64,000 nucleotides of DNA from Neurospora tetrasperma FGSC 2508 (GCF_000213175.1 NW_009799179.1:5925658-5989657); one strand, 5' to 3'; numbered from the stretch's first letter, positions 12,589 through 25,550 are shown. Numbers and translations: made by a program. The notes: generated by a model from the sequence alone, not told the origin.

Positions 12589-13420
12589 TTGGAGACCAGA
12601 GTCTATAACCCGGGCGCCAGCCCCATAACAATTATACCCTCCGCGGCCGCTACGGCCGCTACGACCCCGGTAAGTACAATTACCGCGGGATCTAGTAAAT
12701 TGCGGAGGTTTACCATCGTAATTAATACCATTCTTATAATTTCGTATAATATAACCCTCTTAGCTATACTTCCTACAAAGGCCCTCCTTTATACGCTAAT
12801 TAATAATATTGGAATAGATGGTTCTAAATATATAAATTATATTGAGGTCTATAGTATCGCCGCTTTAACTAATAGTATAGTCCTTAAAAGCGCTTCTATT
12901 CGCAATAAAGCCGTTATTATTACTATTTCCGCTAGACTTATTTATCTACAATTAATTAACCTTAGTACAATATTTATTATCCTTTAGGTAGTGTACTAGG
13001 TCCTTATAGAGAAATAGCCAACCTTCGAAATCGTCGTCCCTAAGGTATTAGCGTTAGTTGGAAATTACTATATAGAATTTGGCCGAGATCCTATTGCGGA
13101 AGTAATAGATCTTTATGGCTTTATTGAATTAATAGCGGTCGGCCGTCTTAATAAACTCGGTCTCGAAGTCGGCAAAGTATTCATTACCCTATTTAAACTC
13201 GTTAAAGCGTTATACAGCGTTAAATTTTAGATCGATATTATTATAATAGGAATCTAAAAATATAATAAAGTTTTTACCTATCTACTACTTCTACCGGTTA
13301 AGCGCGTTAAATTAGAGTAGAATAATTATAAGGTCCTTCTCGAATATAATAGTTACTTTAGGGCCTAGTAGGTAGTTAGCGTAGAGGATTTTAGTACGCT
13401 TATTAGGGAAATAGAAATAA
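12589..13420 (+). pseudogene. Unrecognised decayed coding stretch (132-codon open start)
   Basis: An open frame of 132 codons (12589-12987) is followed in the same or nearby frames by partly open sequence to about 13420, with stops of the RIP kind (TAG/TAA at likely CAG/CAA/TGG sites). The translation is rich in Thr, Ala and Ile; a later block reads like a soluble protein (YIEFGRDPIAEVIDLYGF near 13068). No family is recognised. It could be a gag-like region of a retroelement or a RIP-mutated duplicate of a host gene. Composition is less skewed than in the LINEs. Confidence 0.35.
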
Positions 13421-14341
13421 TCTAATTCTTAAACTATTATAATCCTACTCTTTTAAATAATATACGCTTTATTATATAGAATAAGGTTCTTCTAATTAAT
13501 TATAAACGGGTTAGGGTCGGAAAATGGCGCCTTCCTAGAGATGGTTACGGTCTCGAAAGGAGCCCCAATAATACTAATTAAATAAACGGCCCCCGAATTA
13601 TTTCCTAACAAACTTCTACCTCCTATACCTAGTCTATTATTAGTACAATTATTCTCGCTACTATTAAAATCCTAATTATCTATAATAATCCTCTATTTCG
13701 TTAAAGCTTCGCTAAATTCTTTTTCGAACTTCTAATTCTTTAATCTTTCTAAATATAATGAATTTTCGAACTCTTTAAATTAGTTTAAGAGGCCGTTATT
13801 AAATAAGTCGAATATTTAAACTATTTGAACGATCGGGGAAATTACAAATCGGAAAGTACTATTGTCCGTAAAGATAGTCGTATTAACGAGGGACCTTCTA
13901 AAAATTAAAAGAGGTTTAGATTTATCGTTTATAACGGTACTAATAAAATATTTAATAATTTAGGTACGTAGTACGCCTTTCAATACAATTAAGTAAACGT
14001 CTTTATTTATTAGCGGGTCGGAACTTTCGGTTTTGCTATTTAGAGGGGTGTTTAGGACGTCGATATCCTCGTCCAATACTTTTAGTAGAATACCTTTATT
14101 AGTAATAATAATATCACTATTAAGAGTTATAGGCTCTACTAAACTCTACGTTTTTTGCAGGATTTCCGGCGATTAACGGCGTCGCGGAGCAGTATTAAAA
14201 CTTATACTTCTTCTTTATAGTAAAGTACGCTCGTAGTATAATAATAAAGTACAATCAATTATTACGGGGCAAGGCGATACTAAACGTATAGGGTAGAATA
14301 TAACTTATATAATTATACAAGGAAGAAGGGAAATTATAGAA
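13421..14341. other. Unclassified RIP-mutated stretch
   Basis: Probably a continuation of the decayed sequence to its left. Stops lie in all frames and no repeat partner elsewhere in the window was noticed. Confidence 0.3.
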
Positions 14342-14573
14342 TTTGTACGTGGCGGCTTATCCTATGTAGGCGAGGATGAGCCGTATCCTTAGTATACGTA
14401 ACCGGAGCCTCCGGGAGCGTATAGTTAATTAGAGAGCGCGCATTAGCCCGGCAGCCACTGCGGCGGTAGTAAGGCTGAACGGATCAACCAATTAGAGAGC
14501 GTATATCAACCGGCAACCATAGCCGTAGTAATACCGCGACCAGATGACAGTCACAGGCTAGCCCTGTAACAAT
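14342..14573 (-). repeat. LTR-like fragment (starts TGTTACAGGGCTAG on minus strand)
   Basis: On the minus strand this begins TGTTACAGGGCTAG, the same 14 bases that begin the LTR-like stretch at about 29166. It holds an internal direct duplication of about 68 bp (around 14420-14485 and 14490-14555, each starting ATTAGAGAGCG) and keeps many CpA/TpG sites. No internal retroelement sequence is attached. Element type is inferred from the TGTTACA terminus only. Confidence 0.4.
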
Positions 14574-14589
14574 ATTAAAATACGAGGCG

Positions 14590-15693
14590 AGTTTACTAGG
14601 TTAGGGATGGAAGTATTAGGAGATTTACCTCAACGAATTATATATTGTAGTCTTAATCTTATCCGCCGTTAATTATATATTGCCCAATTTAGGATACTTT
14701 TAGAGCAAAGACCGGTATACGATTTGGAGGAATGTAATTATACTATTTAGAAGTAGTATAGTATCCCCTATTACTATAAGATCTTAATAAAGCTTAAGAT
14801 TAAATCCTAGCTTAGCCGCTAGGATATTCATTACTATTATTATATCCGAACTCTACTAGTATGTATTGTTTTCTTTATTAAGATTTTCTTTACTTATACT
14901 AATCTATTATTAGAGTAAGTATAATCCTTATTCCTGTATTAAGGATCCCAAATTTACTGATAGAATTAGGGGACGGTTAAAGAATAGTATAGTAGAATTA
15001 CTACGAGATTAGTAAGTCCCTAATACTAGAAAAGGGAAGAGTAGAGAGAAGAGGAGAAAGAAGGTGGTAAAGAAGGGAGTAAAAGGGGGTAAAAGTAGCT
15101 AGATATTAAAGTTATTACTCCGTCGGTAGCAATCCTAATTTGAAATAGTCGATAAGGTTAGTACGGGTAATAAAGATTCGGATAAAACTTCTATTGTAGG
15201 TTCTACTATTGAGGTACAGTTAGGATCACCTTTATTATTAGATCCTTTTGCTTCAGATTTTGACCTTCAAATTACTGCACCCTCAAACGACCCCCTTACT
15301 CTCTCGAATTCTAACGAACAGCCTCCCCGTAAAAAATGTACTATAGTACGTTCTTCAATACCTCGGGCTATAATTAGGAGCGGTAGGACCGTTAAACCTT
15401 CGAGGAAGAAGCTGGAAGAGTAAGGGATTAATATAATTAGACGACGTAGTTACTATATCTTACTCATTACCTTATAGATAATATTACTTCTACTTTTATT
15501 ATTTAAGGCTAAAAACCTATTACTAGATATCCCGTTTCTAGCTACCGATTTGATTCTCCATGTTCAGTACTAATGAGGGTGTTGGAGGGTTAGGGATAAT
15601 AGTGATACTGTACGCGTAGGAATGCTATTATATAGACCCCTATTTGTGTAGTAATACTGTATACGGAGGAAAGTGACACTGCACGCCGAGGAA
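14590..15693 (+). mobile_element. MULE-C family, 3' end fragment
   Basis: Aligns as the reverse complement of the left third of the full MULE-C at 30122-33208 and of 38358-38811. It covers the C-terminal part of the transposase gene and the terminal inverted repeat. Its right end, 15693, is CTC, inverted relative to the GAGAG start at 35976, and the last 45 bases contain the CGGCGTGCAGTGTCACTTT-type terminus. A GGGTTAGGG 9-mer lies at 15587-15595. The 5' part of the element is missing; an LTR-like fragment lies to the left. Confidence 0.7.
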
Positions 15694-16413
15694 GTCTCTA
15701 TCCTAATAGATAATCCCTTCTTATCTTTCGACCCCGTTGACGATCATAACGAATTATTTACCTACCTTGTTAACTTTAACCGTCGTTACCAATTTAATAT
15801 AGTTACCTAACATACTTAGTAGCTTAAAAAACTAGGGTATAATAAAGACGGGTCCGTTATTGAATAGATATACCGTTATAATTATATAAATTACTGCCTA
15901 CTAATTATCGCTAACGAATATTTAAAGCGATAGTCTATATTAGAAAAGAAGGTACGCTACTATCACTTTAGAATAGTACTTTAGATTAAAAAGAGTACGG
16001 AGTAGAAGTAGACTACCCGGGCTATAAATCTTATATACGAAGGCTACCCCCTATTGTATATATTAGAAAGCTATATAATATTTTGTATTAAAGTATAGGA
16101 TTATAAGGTTAACCTAAAAGCGAATTATATCCTTAGTAACCTTTGATTGCAATGGGACTTTACAACACGGACAATCTTCGCTACGGTTAATGAAAAGTAT
16201 CTTGAAATTTCTTAAATTTATAGCGAGTTCGATAATATATACTAGACGGCATAGTATAATATAAGGTAGGGATATAATAATATACTATTCTTCATTAAGC
16301 AATTGAATAATAATTATAATAGTAAAACTCTCTATTATATTTATTTAAGCTTTATAGGCGAGGGTGAAGATAGGGATATATTGTACTACGCGTCCTAATT
16401 CGTAGCGCCGAAT
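15694..16413 (+). other. Unrecognised decayed coding stretch
   Basis: The plus strand is partly open over about 15720-16400 once RIP-type stops are discounted, with readable segments such as FDPVDDHNELFTYLVNFNRR (15739-15798). No family is recognised. MULE-A is inserted at its right edge. Confidence 0.3.
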
Positions 16414-18312
16414 ATAAATAAGAGAATGTCTTTTCGGACCGTCGAGAATGTCTTCAGACACCGTCGACCCACCCTCCCCGCCGTCCCAGCCAATCAGAAG
16501 CGCCGTATTCAACCCGCGGCCCACCCTCCACTTCGCAGTTGTATTCTTTTATAAATTTCGTCTAGTAAATCTGGGCATTATATTCTTTCATACTATAATA
16601 AGCCCAAACTCCAGACTACAGCTAGTGCACGCACCAGACTAATTTTACAGCGTACTTTACAGCGTACTTTCTAGTGTATTTAGCGGTACGGTCGTACAAT
16701 GCACTTAATTAAGTCGCTTAATTAAACGATTAATTAATTGTATTGAATCTATATTAATCTATATATTTATAATCTATTTAATTTGTATTGTATAATCGAA
16801 TGTTCTAACTACTAGCGAATTTCCTTTACTAAGCTTAAGTACTAGCTAGGGTGCTAGTTGGCGTACTTCTACTTGCCGTACTAGTAGTATAGCTTCCTTT
16901 ACCCCGTATAGAGCTACTTCTTCTCCTTCTTCTACCCTTTCCTTATATAGAGCTTCGTAAACGGCTTCGTTCCCTCTATAACGGAATAGGAGGTTAGGCA
17001 TCTACTGTATCCTTTACCTTTAAGTTAATACCCTCCTATATAAATATATTTTGCTAAATTAATAGTGCTATTCGTATCGATGCTGCAGGGTTGCGGCTTA
17101 TTCTAGGCTGGCGGTTACGGTTAGGTTAAATGTAAGACCGTCCCCGAAGTTATAATATTCCCGTTTAGAGTTAAGCTAGCGTTATTAATGGAGGGGGAGT
17201 TTAAATACTAATTGGCGTAGTCAATCGGGGGGTACGAAAATTAGGAGTAAAAGGCGTATCGTAGCGGGGTTAACTTTTAAATTTAATTACCTTATTAAAG
17301 TCCTAATATTTTGAATATTTATCCTCGTTATTGAATAATCTATAAAGCTACTAATATAGGTGGCAATTATATTTATTAAATATAAATACTAAATATAAAT
17401 ACTAAATATAAATACTTAAATTCGGTTAAGGAGGCATTCTAATATTGTATACGAATAGGGCAAACTGAATTGTATAGTGAATTTGCCTGTATATAGTTCC
17501 AATTCGTTGGAGTCTAATTTAAGCTCCGTGAGAATAGTACCGAATATAATATAACGTTAATGTACTAACTTATTGAGAGTTCTCTAATAGATTACTCTAT
17601 AGGTATCTTTTACCTATAATTAATTAAAATACTCGCGTTTAATACGAATAATCTACTTCTCGGTCTTGTATTCGATATTGTATTTTATACTGTTGATTAA
17701 TTTAAAGCTCTACGTAATAGCGGCGACGATAGTACTACTACCTATATTAAAACGATGATTAATATACTATAAATTATATAGGTAGTAATATGGTTAATTA
17801 TAGGATTTATTGCTAATTATATAATTTTCTGAAGTATAATTCGTTAATTCGATTAGTAATATAGTGCAGTAGCTAAAATTAAGCTTCTCGTTAACGTAGT
17901 AGGTAGCCTACTCCTCTTTAACCGTTATATATATTTCTTTTAAATACGTGATAATTATAGTCTACTACGAAAAGTAGTTATAGAGCTTCTCAAATACGGT
18001 GTTGAAATCCTTAATAGTATACGTATAATAAATATACTTCTAGAGGGTATAAAGTCTAGATTGTAAATACTCTATAGTATCGGATATTGGTTCTGATTAA
18101 TCCGTACTATCTACTAGACGGTTAAAGCTAATAACTACCTACTAATCCTTATTGTTAAGCTCTTTAAAACTCGTTATATTACTAGGTTATACTAGCGTAA
18201 GTTAGGCTAATATCAATACCGATATTTTTTATTATATTTGTACTTATATAGCAGCAGTATAAATATATATAACCTGGGCGGCGACCTTCTTATCCCACTT
18301 ATACTTAATATT

Positions 18313-18816
18313 GAGTAACCCTCCGCACACCCACCCCATTCCCTACATACACCCAAAAATCCCCAAGGCAGCTGGCATGTAAATAACCGTGTTTTGGGTG
18401 TAATCTTACTCGTTTTGTATGTCAGGGACCTTGCTCAGATTTCTAGGTCACTTGCGTGATTCTGGCGATATCTCTACACGCAATCAATGCCATTTGCAAA
18501 CGATCAAAAGCAAATGATTTGAGGGAGATTAGATACGTTGGGGATAACAATAGGTGTTAGTATACGACGTTGTTAGTATGCGACGTTGTTGGTGCGACGT
18601 GCAAATGGCTGGCAGTGATGGGTGTAGTTGACTATGTATGTGAAAAAGCGCGAAAGAAATAACCAAGCTAGAGGGAATGTTGCGTGTATTGAAAAGACAA
18701 AATTTAGCGGGCAAAAACGGGAATTTACGATGTCAACTGTTATTAGCTACATAGTCCTACAATGTTTAGGATTTGGGTGTATGTAGGGAATGGGGTGGGT
18801 GTGCGGAGGGTTACTC
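18313..18816. mobile_element. MITE-B copy 1 (504 bp)
   Basis: Terminal inverted repeats start GAGTAACCCTCCGCACACC and extend about 40 bp; there is no coding capacity. It is in inverted orientation to copy 2 at 19299-19822, and its interior aligns with the reverse complement of that copy. It keeps dense CpA/TpG in a RIP-mutated surrounding. Its own two flanks do not match each other: left is TTAATATT (18305-18312), right is TTTAAGAA (18817-18824). They pair instead with the flanks of copy 2. About three units of a GACGTTGTTAGTAT-type repeat lie at 18555-18600. Confidence 0.9.
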
Positions 18817-19298
18817 TTTAAGAAGGAGGTATAAGTTAGGTATAACCTATTCTAACTTACTATAAAACTCTTCATAGAGAAGGGGGTCTACTTTAAAGTT
18901 ACTTAGTAAGATACTGCCAAAACTAAATTAATCATCCTCTTTTAGAATAATGTATAGGGGGAGTAAAGGTGGAAGGAAAATCCCTAGGTCTAAATATACG
19001 ATAATACGTATAAAACTAATAATAAAGGCCTAGCCTTTTTCTAAATTATTAGTATAGTAGGGGTCGGCTATACCTTTAATTATAGTTTTAGGCTAATTAA
19101 TGACCAACGGTAGGAGGGATTTAACTAGCTTATAAATTAAATTAACGCTCATTGTAAAACTATTACTACTAATAAACTATAAATTACTATTATAGATTAT
19201 AATATAGTAATAAAGTTAGCCGTTAAACGAGTTTATCCCTAAGTATAGTCCTAACTCTATATCTTTTATATTAATAAGAATATAGTATTGAATATTAA
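18817..19298 (+). other. Inverted segment of MULE-A transposase between MITE-B copies
   Basis: These 482 bp encode the MULE catalytic core on the plus strand, while the gene on both sides runs on the minus strand. The MITE copies at its borders are inverted repeats of each other, and the 8-bp target duplications match only if the segment is turned back. Confidence 0.85.
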
Positions 19299-19822
19299 GA
19301 GTAACCCTCCGCACACCCACCCCATTCCCTACATACACCCAAAAACCAAAAATTGTGGGACAATACAGCTGATAACACCTGACATTGTAAATACCGTTTT
19401 CAGGTCATTTCTTTTACGCTTTTTCATACAATCAACTGCACCTATTACCGCCAGCCATTTGCACGTCGCATACTAGCAACGTCGTATACCAACAACGTCG
19501 CAAACTAACAACGTCGCAAACCAACAACGTCGCAAACTAACAACGTCGTATACTAACAACGTCGCATACCAATATCCATTACCATCGCTACTATATCTAA
19601 TCTTATTCAAATTATTTACTTTTATTCATCTACAAATGGTGTTAATTGCGTACAGAGATATCGCCAGAATTACACATTTTAAAGTGACCTCAGAAATCTG
19701 ACCAAGGTCCCTAACCTGCAAAACGAGTAAGATTACACCCAAAACACGGTTATTTACATCCTAGCTGCCTGGGGGTTTCTGGGTGTATGTAGGGAATGGG
19801 TTGGGTGTGCGGAGGGTTAGTC
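19299..19822. mobile_element. MITE-B copy 2 (524 bp)
   Basis: Same family as 18313-18816, in the opposite orientation, with ends GAGTAACCC and GGGTTAGTC. Left flank AATATTAA (19291-19298) is the exact complement of the left flank of copy 1, and right flank TTCTTAGA (19823-19830) is the complement, with one change, of the right flank of copy 1. Copy 2 contains an expanded 16-bp minisatellite (19461-19568). It is not RIP-mutated. Confidence 0.9.
19461..19568. repeat. 16-bp minisatellite inside MITE-B copy 2
   Basis: About seven head-to-tail units close to CAACGTCGCAAACTAA, varying between CGCAAAC, CGTATAC and CGCATAC. MITE-B copy 1 carries only about three units, in reverse complement, so the array is length-variable. 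Confidence 0.85.
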
Positions 19823-20338
19823 TTCTTAGATTTATAACGAAGGTTAATAAACTACTACTAATTAAACTACTTGTAAATCTCTAGAAATTTCTGCTCCAAT
19901 TCGCTAGTAATCTCGCAATTGGATATACCTAATCGGTCGATATAGGTAGCAATAAATACCTTATACTCAGCCTTAAATACCGAATAAACTAATAGCTTTT
20001 TACTAGGCGGATAGCTATAAGATTTATTACTGTATTGAAATTCGAAAGTCTACCGTCGGTTATTACACTTCAATACCTTGGTATACCCCCGCTAAAAGTA
20101 TCCCTATTTAGCAATTAAAATTGACCAAGAGTAACTCTTTAATTTGTAGCGAGAGGGACCGGTAGTACAAATAAGCTCAAATCTCGTACAACTGCTATAC
20201 TCCTTCTAGAGGTTATTAGAACGACCCTTTACAATACTAGAACCAAATTCTCTTTATTGCTTTTATATAATATTTATTAATTTATCGAGGGTATTTTACT
20301 AGGTATTAAAGACGGGGTAATTGCTATATTCGTAAGGG

Positions 20339-20400
20339 AGGGAGACGGGGTTATTATTATTATTGTTATTGTTATCGTTATTAATATTAATATCAATAGG
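20339..20400. repeat. ATT/GTT-rich microsatellite in MULE-A
   Basis: Low-complexity run of TTA/TTG units near the N-terminal end of the MULE-A transposase gene. Confidence 0.6.
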
Positions 20401-23400
20401 TTTTAGCTAGGTAAAGGTAGGCTCGGTTAGGGTAGTACTTATTAGGGGTCTCAAATTAGGGTTGATAAAAGTAAGGTCGATTACTTCATTGGGGTTACCT
20501 ACGCTACAGTCGTATGCGGGCTGGGTCGCTGTATCGGCTATTTACATTACAATTAATTAGGGAAATACATTAAAAAGTAATGAATGAATTCGTACCGTCG
20601 ACTGAATAGTAGCGCTTTATTAACTTAGTAATAATTAGCGATATATAATGTAGTAGATTAATTAAGGGTAATGAAGGTAATATATATAGTTTAGTAGAGG
20701 AAGTAATACAATGAGGTATATACTAGAATAATCGTTAAATTAAATTAGCTAGGTGGCTAGTATAGTACGAGGGTGGCCAGTGCAACCCCTAGATAAGTGT
20801 AATAGCTTGAAATCTAGGAGCTTAGCGGGCGCGGTACGAGAAGGATTGAGTAGAGTAGAGTCAAAAGCGGGAGCTAGTAGAAGCGAGAGGATGCGGCGCT
20901 TCTAATTGGCTGGGACGGCGGGGAGGGTGGGTCGACGGTGTTTGAAGATATTCTCAACGGTCCGAAAAGACATTCTTATACATAAAGTTCCTATATACTG
21001 TCTTAATTGACGGAATACGAAATTAATTACCTATATTAAATAGAAAGGAAAATGACGCCGAAACCGGAAACGTCGATTTCTAGTCGAGGAGCGCTCCAAA
21101 ACGAATATTAATAACGGCAATCGATTTAGGAGGGTCGTTTACCTCCCTTACAATATCCTACGACGAACGTAGTGATAGTGTTACATTATTACTACGGCGT
21201 TTACTCTAGGGGCACCCGGGTCGTCTTACGGGGGCACCCAACCTTATTGGGGCACCCATCGGGTTAGGGTTAAACGTGCAGATTCTTTATTACCAACCAT
21301 TAATACTATCAAACAGTAGTTATACAATAGCATTTCCATACAAACGGTGCCCAGCCCAGTTAGCCAATAGAACCCCTATTTACAAGCACTCAATGCCCAA
21401 ATTTAAGACTTAGTAATTTTGAATCTTTATTTTACTTCCTCTGTATTACTAGGGGATCTATAAACACCAGAACAGGCTAGAATCAACCGTACGTATATAA
21501 ATATCAATCGTATTAATTACTAAAAATTTTTACTAACCTTCTTAAAGCTTCAAAGTACAAGATAGCGTCACCCTCGCTTACCAACCTTACCTACATCAAA
21601 GAAAAGGAGGAGTAGGAAGGCTTCTCTAACGACAATACCGTCAACGTTAATATATAATTAGCTAATTCCAGTCCCCCTTCCTTAACCCAATCACTTTACT
21701 TCTACGAAGAGAGCGATCCTAAATCCGATTCAAATTACAACGTCCCTTCTTACAGCCCAACTCTAACTAACGATAGTAACAACGAACTAGAAGACGAACT
21801 CTTTAATCAAAGAAATGCAATTGCGAACCTACCCTCTAACGCTATATTCCCTACGGCTACAATTAAGGCTCTTTACAAGGTAGTAAACGAATAGGCAAAG
21901 TCTTATAACTTTATAATTAATCGTACCTAGGAACGTAATAAGCTTAAAGCTTTTATTAAAGACTATACACGATACTATATTATCTATAACTACTATAGCG
22001 AATTACAGAAGTCTAAAGCAACTATTCGAAAGACAACTTCACGCAAATATACTTATTAATAGAAAGCGCTTATAATTAAAAATACTAAAGGCAATAGTCT
22101 TTAGCACTTTCACTTATATTCTAACCTAGACTTCCAAATCTACAACTACGGCTAGTCCTAGTACCTATCTACACATCCCCAATACTATAAAATAAAGCCA
22201 GAGATATTTCAACAGATTAATAACACTTTTAAACTTAATACTATACAAACTTAAAAGATTAATACTATAGTACGGGAAGACTTTCTAAACTCTATATATA
22301 CAAGAACCGATATATACAACGTACGCATATATATCTGCCGCCGCAATTTCAATAGCTATACCTCAATTAGTGCTCTAATTAAGTCTTTTGTTGATAACAA
22401 TATTAAATATATTAAAAAGGTAGATCCGAATAATAACGAACGGTTACTAGGCTTTATTTTTACCTTTCTAACTTATATAGAAATAGCTAGAATATTCCCT
22501 AAAATTATAATTATTAATATTACGTACAACACCAACCAATTTTATTATCCTTTTCACTAAATTTCAAACGTCTTATTTATTAGCTCTATATTCAACTACA
22601 TTTTTAGTATTATTAACAACGAGAAGGAAGAAACCTTTAACTTCTTAATTGAAGCTACTAAAGAGCTAGGATTACACTATAGTTTACCCCTTCCTATAAT
22701 CGTTATTACAAATAAATATAAAGAGATAAAATAATCCTTAGAAATTTATTTCCTAATACCCAATAATAGCTTTATCTATTTTATATTATTAAGAATGTAC
22801 TATTCAATGCCAAAAAGAAGTAGAAGAGGCAAAAGGGGATTAACAATAGAAATAATTCTAAGGATAAGGAGGGTAAAAATAATTAGGAGAATCTAATTTC
22901 TTTTAACTTGGCCGATTAAAGAGTCTACTCTTCTATACAAACTAGCGGTACCCCCGGTAAATCGACTACTAGTTCTTAACCCGTTACTACCTCTAAGATT
23001 ATTAATAACCCCTATAGTATAATAGCTATATTTAAGTTTATAATATACGCTAGTACTGAGCTAGAGTTGTAGGTAGTTTAGGGAAGATTAAGAAAGTAGT
23101 TTGAAGGTTAAAGGCTGGTTCTTCGATATATTTAGAATAATTAGCTTTCCATTAGAAATTAATAGGTATACTATTATATTAAGAAGTATAGAAACTTTAA
23201 TATTAGGGTTACTTCGCTAATTGAATTAAGTAACTTTAATATTAAAAGTTACTTTCTTAATAGTAATAGGAATATTTATAAGCTTATTATAACTATTGTA
23301 GAAATAACTACTAATTGATATTAAACGTTTAAAGATAAGATTATAAAGCAGTAAACCCGCTAGCGCTAATAGTATATCGATTATATATATTTGGGGAAAC

Positions 23401-25550
23401 TACTATTATAGATTAAATATATTGCTTTCGAGTTGATTAATTACGAATACCGCTAAGTAGAAAAGTATATACTAATTAATTAACGAAGAGACCCGTCTAC
23501 TTTGGAGCTTTATAATAAAGAATATAGTATTATTACTTAGTATGGACTATTATACTACTACATTATAGCGTTTACTCCGGGGGCACCAGCCTTTGGCTAC
23601 GGGGGCCCCAATCCTTATTAGGGCCCCAATCGGGTTAGGGTTTAACGTACAGAATCTTTCTTTCAACCTTTCAATACAATCAGACAGTAATCGTACAACT
23701 GTATTTCTTTGTAAGACGGTAACAAGCCCAGTCAACCAGTAGATCCCTCATTCACTTATACTCTAGTAATTTTAAACATCCTTTTTACTCTCCTTCTACA
23801 ACTAAACGTCCTTTTATTACTAGAATAGGCTAGAATTAACTATACGTACGTAAATGATAGTCGTATTAACTAATAGAATACTTTACTAACGTTCTTAAAG
23901 CCTTATAGTACTACGCACACTACGTACAATACTTTCAAAATACTACCTAATAATTAAACTACCTCTAGTCAAAGCAACAAAGAAGAGTAGGAAAGCTTCT
24001 CCAATAACGATACTACCAACTGTACTAACGATTCTAATTCTTCTAATAAGGAAGGAATTACTATTAACTACCGAAACGAAATATTCAACCCACCAACTAG
24101 CGCCATCCCCTCGTCTACCACAATTCAAGAGCTTTACAAAGCGGTTAACAATTGGGCAAAGGACTATAGCTTTACAATTAATTATCGAAACAGCCGTAGT
24201 ATAAAGCCGAGAGTTCTAGCCTTAAAATACACACGATATTACTTGTTCTACGACCGATATAGCTAGCCTCGTAAATCTAAGGTAACAATTCAAAAGATAG
24301 CCTTAAGGAAGTATAATTATAATTAGATAGCTGTAGTAAAGAAGGAAAATAATCTCTAATATTTTTATTTATATATTACATCCTATTATTAAATATACAA
24401 CTATCCTCAATTGTACGACCCTTCTATTTACCCTCAATATCGAAAGATGAAGCTGAAAGTATTTAAAACTATTAATAACCATTCAAAACTTAATATTATA
24501 CGAGCTCGAGAGATTGCCTCTATTGTTTGAAACGACCACCCAGAAGCAGTACATACAAGGAAGGATATTTATAACGCATACGCACAAATTCGCCGTCGTA
24601 ATCTTAATAGCTATACGCCAATAAGTGCCTTAATTAAAGTCTTTAATAATAATAACATTAATTATATTAAGAAGATAGATCCCGATAATAAAACAAAGCT
24701 ACTAGGTATTATCTTTACTCTTCTACGTTATATATATATAGCCTAGCGCTTTTATAAGGTTATAATTATTAATAATACTTATAATTCCAATTGCTTCAAC
24801 TACCTATTCCATTAAATATTTAATATTACTAACGTTAATTCTATCTTCAATTACATATTTAGTATTATTAATAATAAGAAGCAAATAGTATTTAACTTCT
24901 TAATTAACGCTACCAAATAAATACAATTACGATACAACCTTCTAGAGCCGACGATCGTTAATATTAATAAGAGTAAGGAAATAAAGCAATGCTTGGAATC
25001 AATCTTCCTTAATACTTAATAGTAGTTCTATTTATTATATATAGTTAAGAACGTACTATACAACGCTAAGCTAAAGTTTAAGAAGGTAAAGAATAATACT
25101 AACGAAGAATTGAACGATAATTCTAATAATAAAAAGGGTGTTAATAAATAGGCTACCCCCATGCCTTTCAATAATAAAAACTATAATCTCTATACCTCTA
25201 TGTATAGTAGAGGTACCAACCCTTCTAACAATTTAATTACCTCTATTATTAACGATCCTTATAGTATTGTAAAGCAATTTAAACTTATAATATATAGCTA
25301 TACAAAGGATAACTTCTTTACTACTTAGGAGGATATAAAAAGGCGCTTTTTATCCCAGAAATTAATCCTTCGTTATATCCAAAAGAACTAGCTACCTATT
25401 AGAAATTAATAAGCATACTATTACATTAAATAGTGTGAAAATTCTAGTATAAGGATTACCTCCCTAGCTAAATTAAGCAACCTTAGCATTAAAAATTACC
25501 TTTTTAATAGTAATAGCGATATTTTTAAACTAATTTCTACTATTCTCGAA

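Larger units (their letters stand above)
17000..20560 (-). pseudogene. MULE-A transposase remnant, internally inverted
   Basis: The minus strand carries an N-terminal region at about 20350-19831, possibly a FAR1/WRKY-type zinc-binding domain, and the C-terminal half at about 18304-17000, with MULE landmarks such as KWDKK near 18290 and ATYYVNEKLNF near 17880. The catalytic core lies between the two MITEs but on the opposite strand (plus, 18817-19298), with DNTYKTNN at about 19000-19020 and the block ending QLYIFYINKNIVLNIK at about 19250-19298. Read in its original order (N part, flipped core, C part) the frame continues across both junctions once one target-duplication copy is dropped. RIP-type stops are frequent, and a QLCIFHINKN-like motif is altered. 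Confidence 0.75.
16422..20977 (-). mobile_element. MULE-A (Mutator-like DNA transposon) with two nested MITEs
   Basis: Long terminal inverted repeats of about 85 bp (16422-16505 and 20893-20977) start GAGAATGTCTTTTCGGACC. The left end carries a 22-bp tandem duplication. Flanking 8-bp repeats are ATAAATAA (16414-16421) and ATACATAA (20978-20985), one mismatch. The interior is RIP-mutated and encodes a MULE transposase on the minus strand, except for the 18817-19298 segment, which reads on the plus strand between two inverted MITE-B copies. Total length is 4556 bp, about 3.5 kb without the MITEs. Confidence 0.8.

Noticed and set aside
12543-12623. 81-base stretch whose ends GGGGCTG and CAGCCCC pair like an acceptor stem
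   Set aside because: The interior does not fold into D, anticodon and T arms on either strand; kept only as the weaker A/B-box observation.
16448-16642. 64-codon plus-strand open frame
   Set aside because: It is within the MULE-A terminal inverted repeat and its flank; not a gene.
18529-18714. 61-codon minus-strand open frame
   Set aside because: It lies wholly inside non-coding MITE-B copy 1, and the equivalent frame is not kept in copy 2.
19461-19568. CRISPR-like short repeats
   Set aside because: Units are adjacent without unique spacers and lie inside a MITE in a fungal, RIP-mutated context: a minisatellite.
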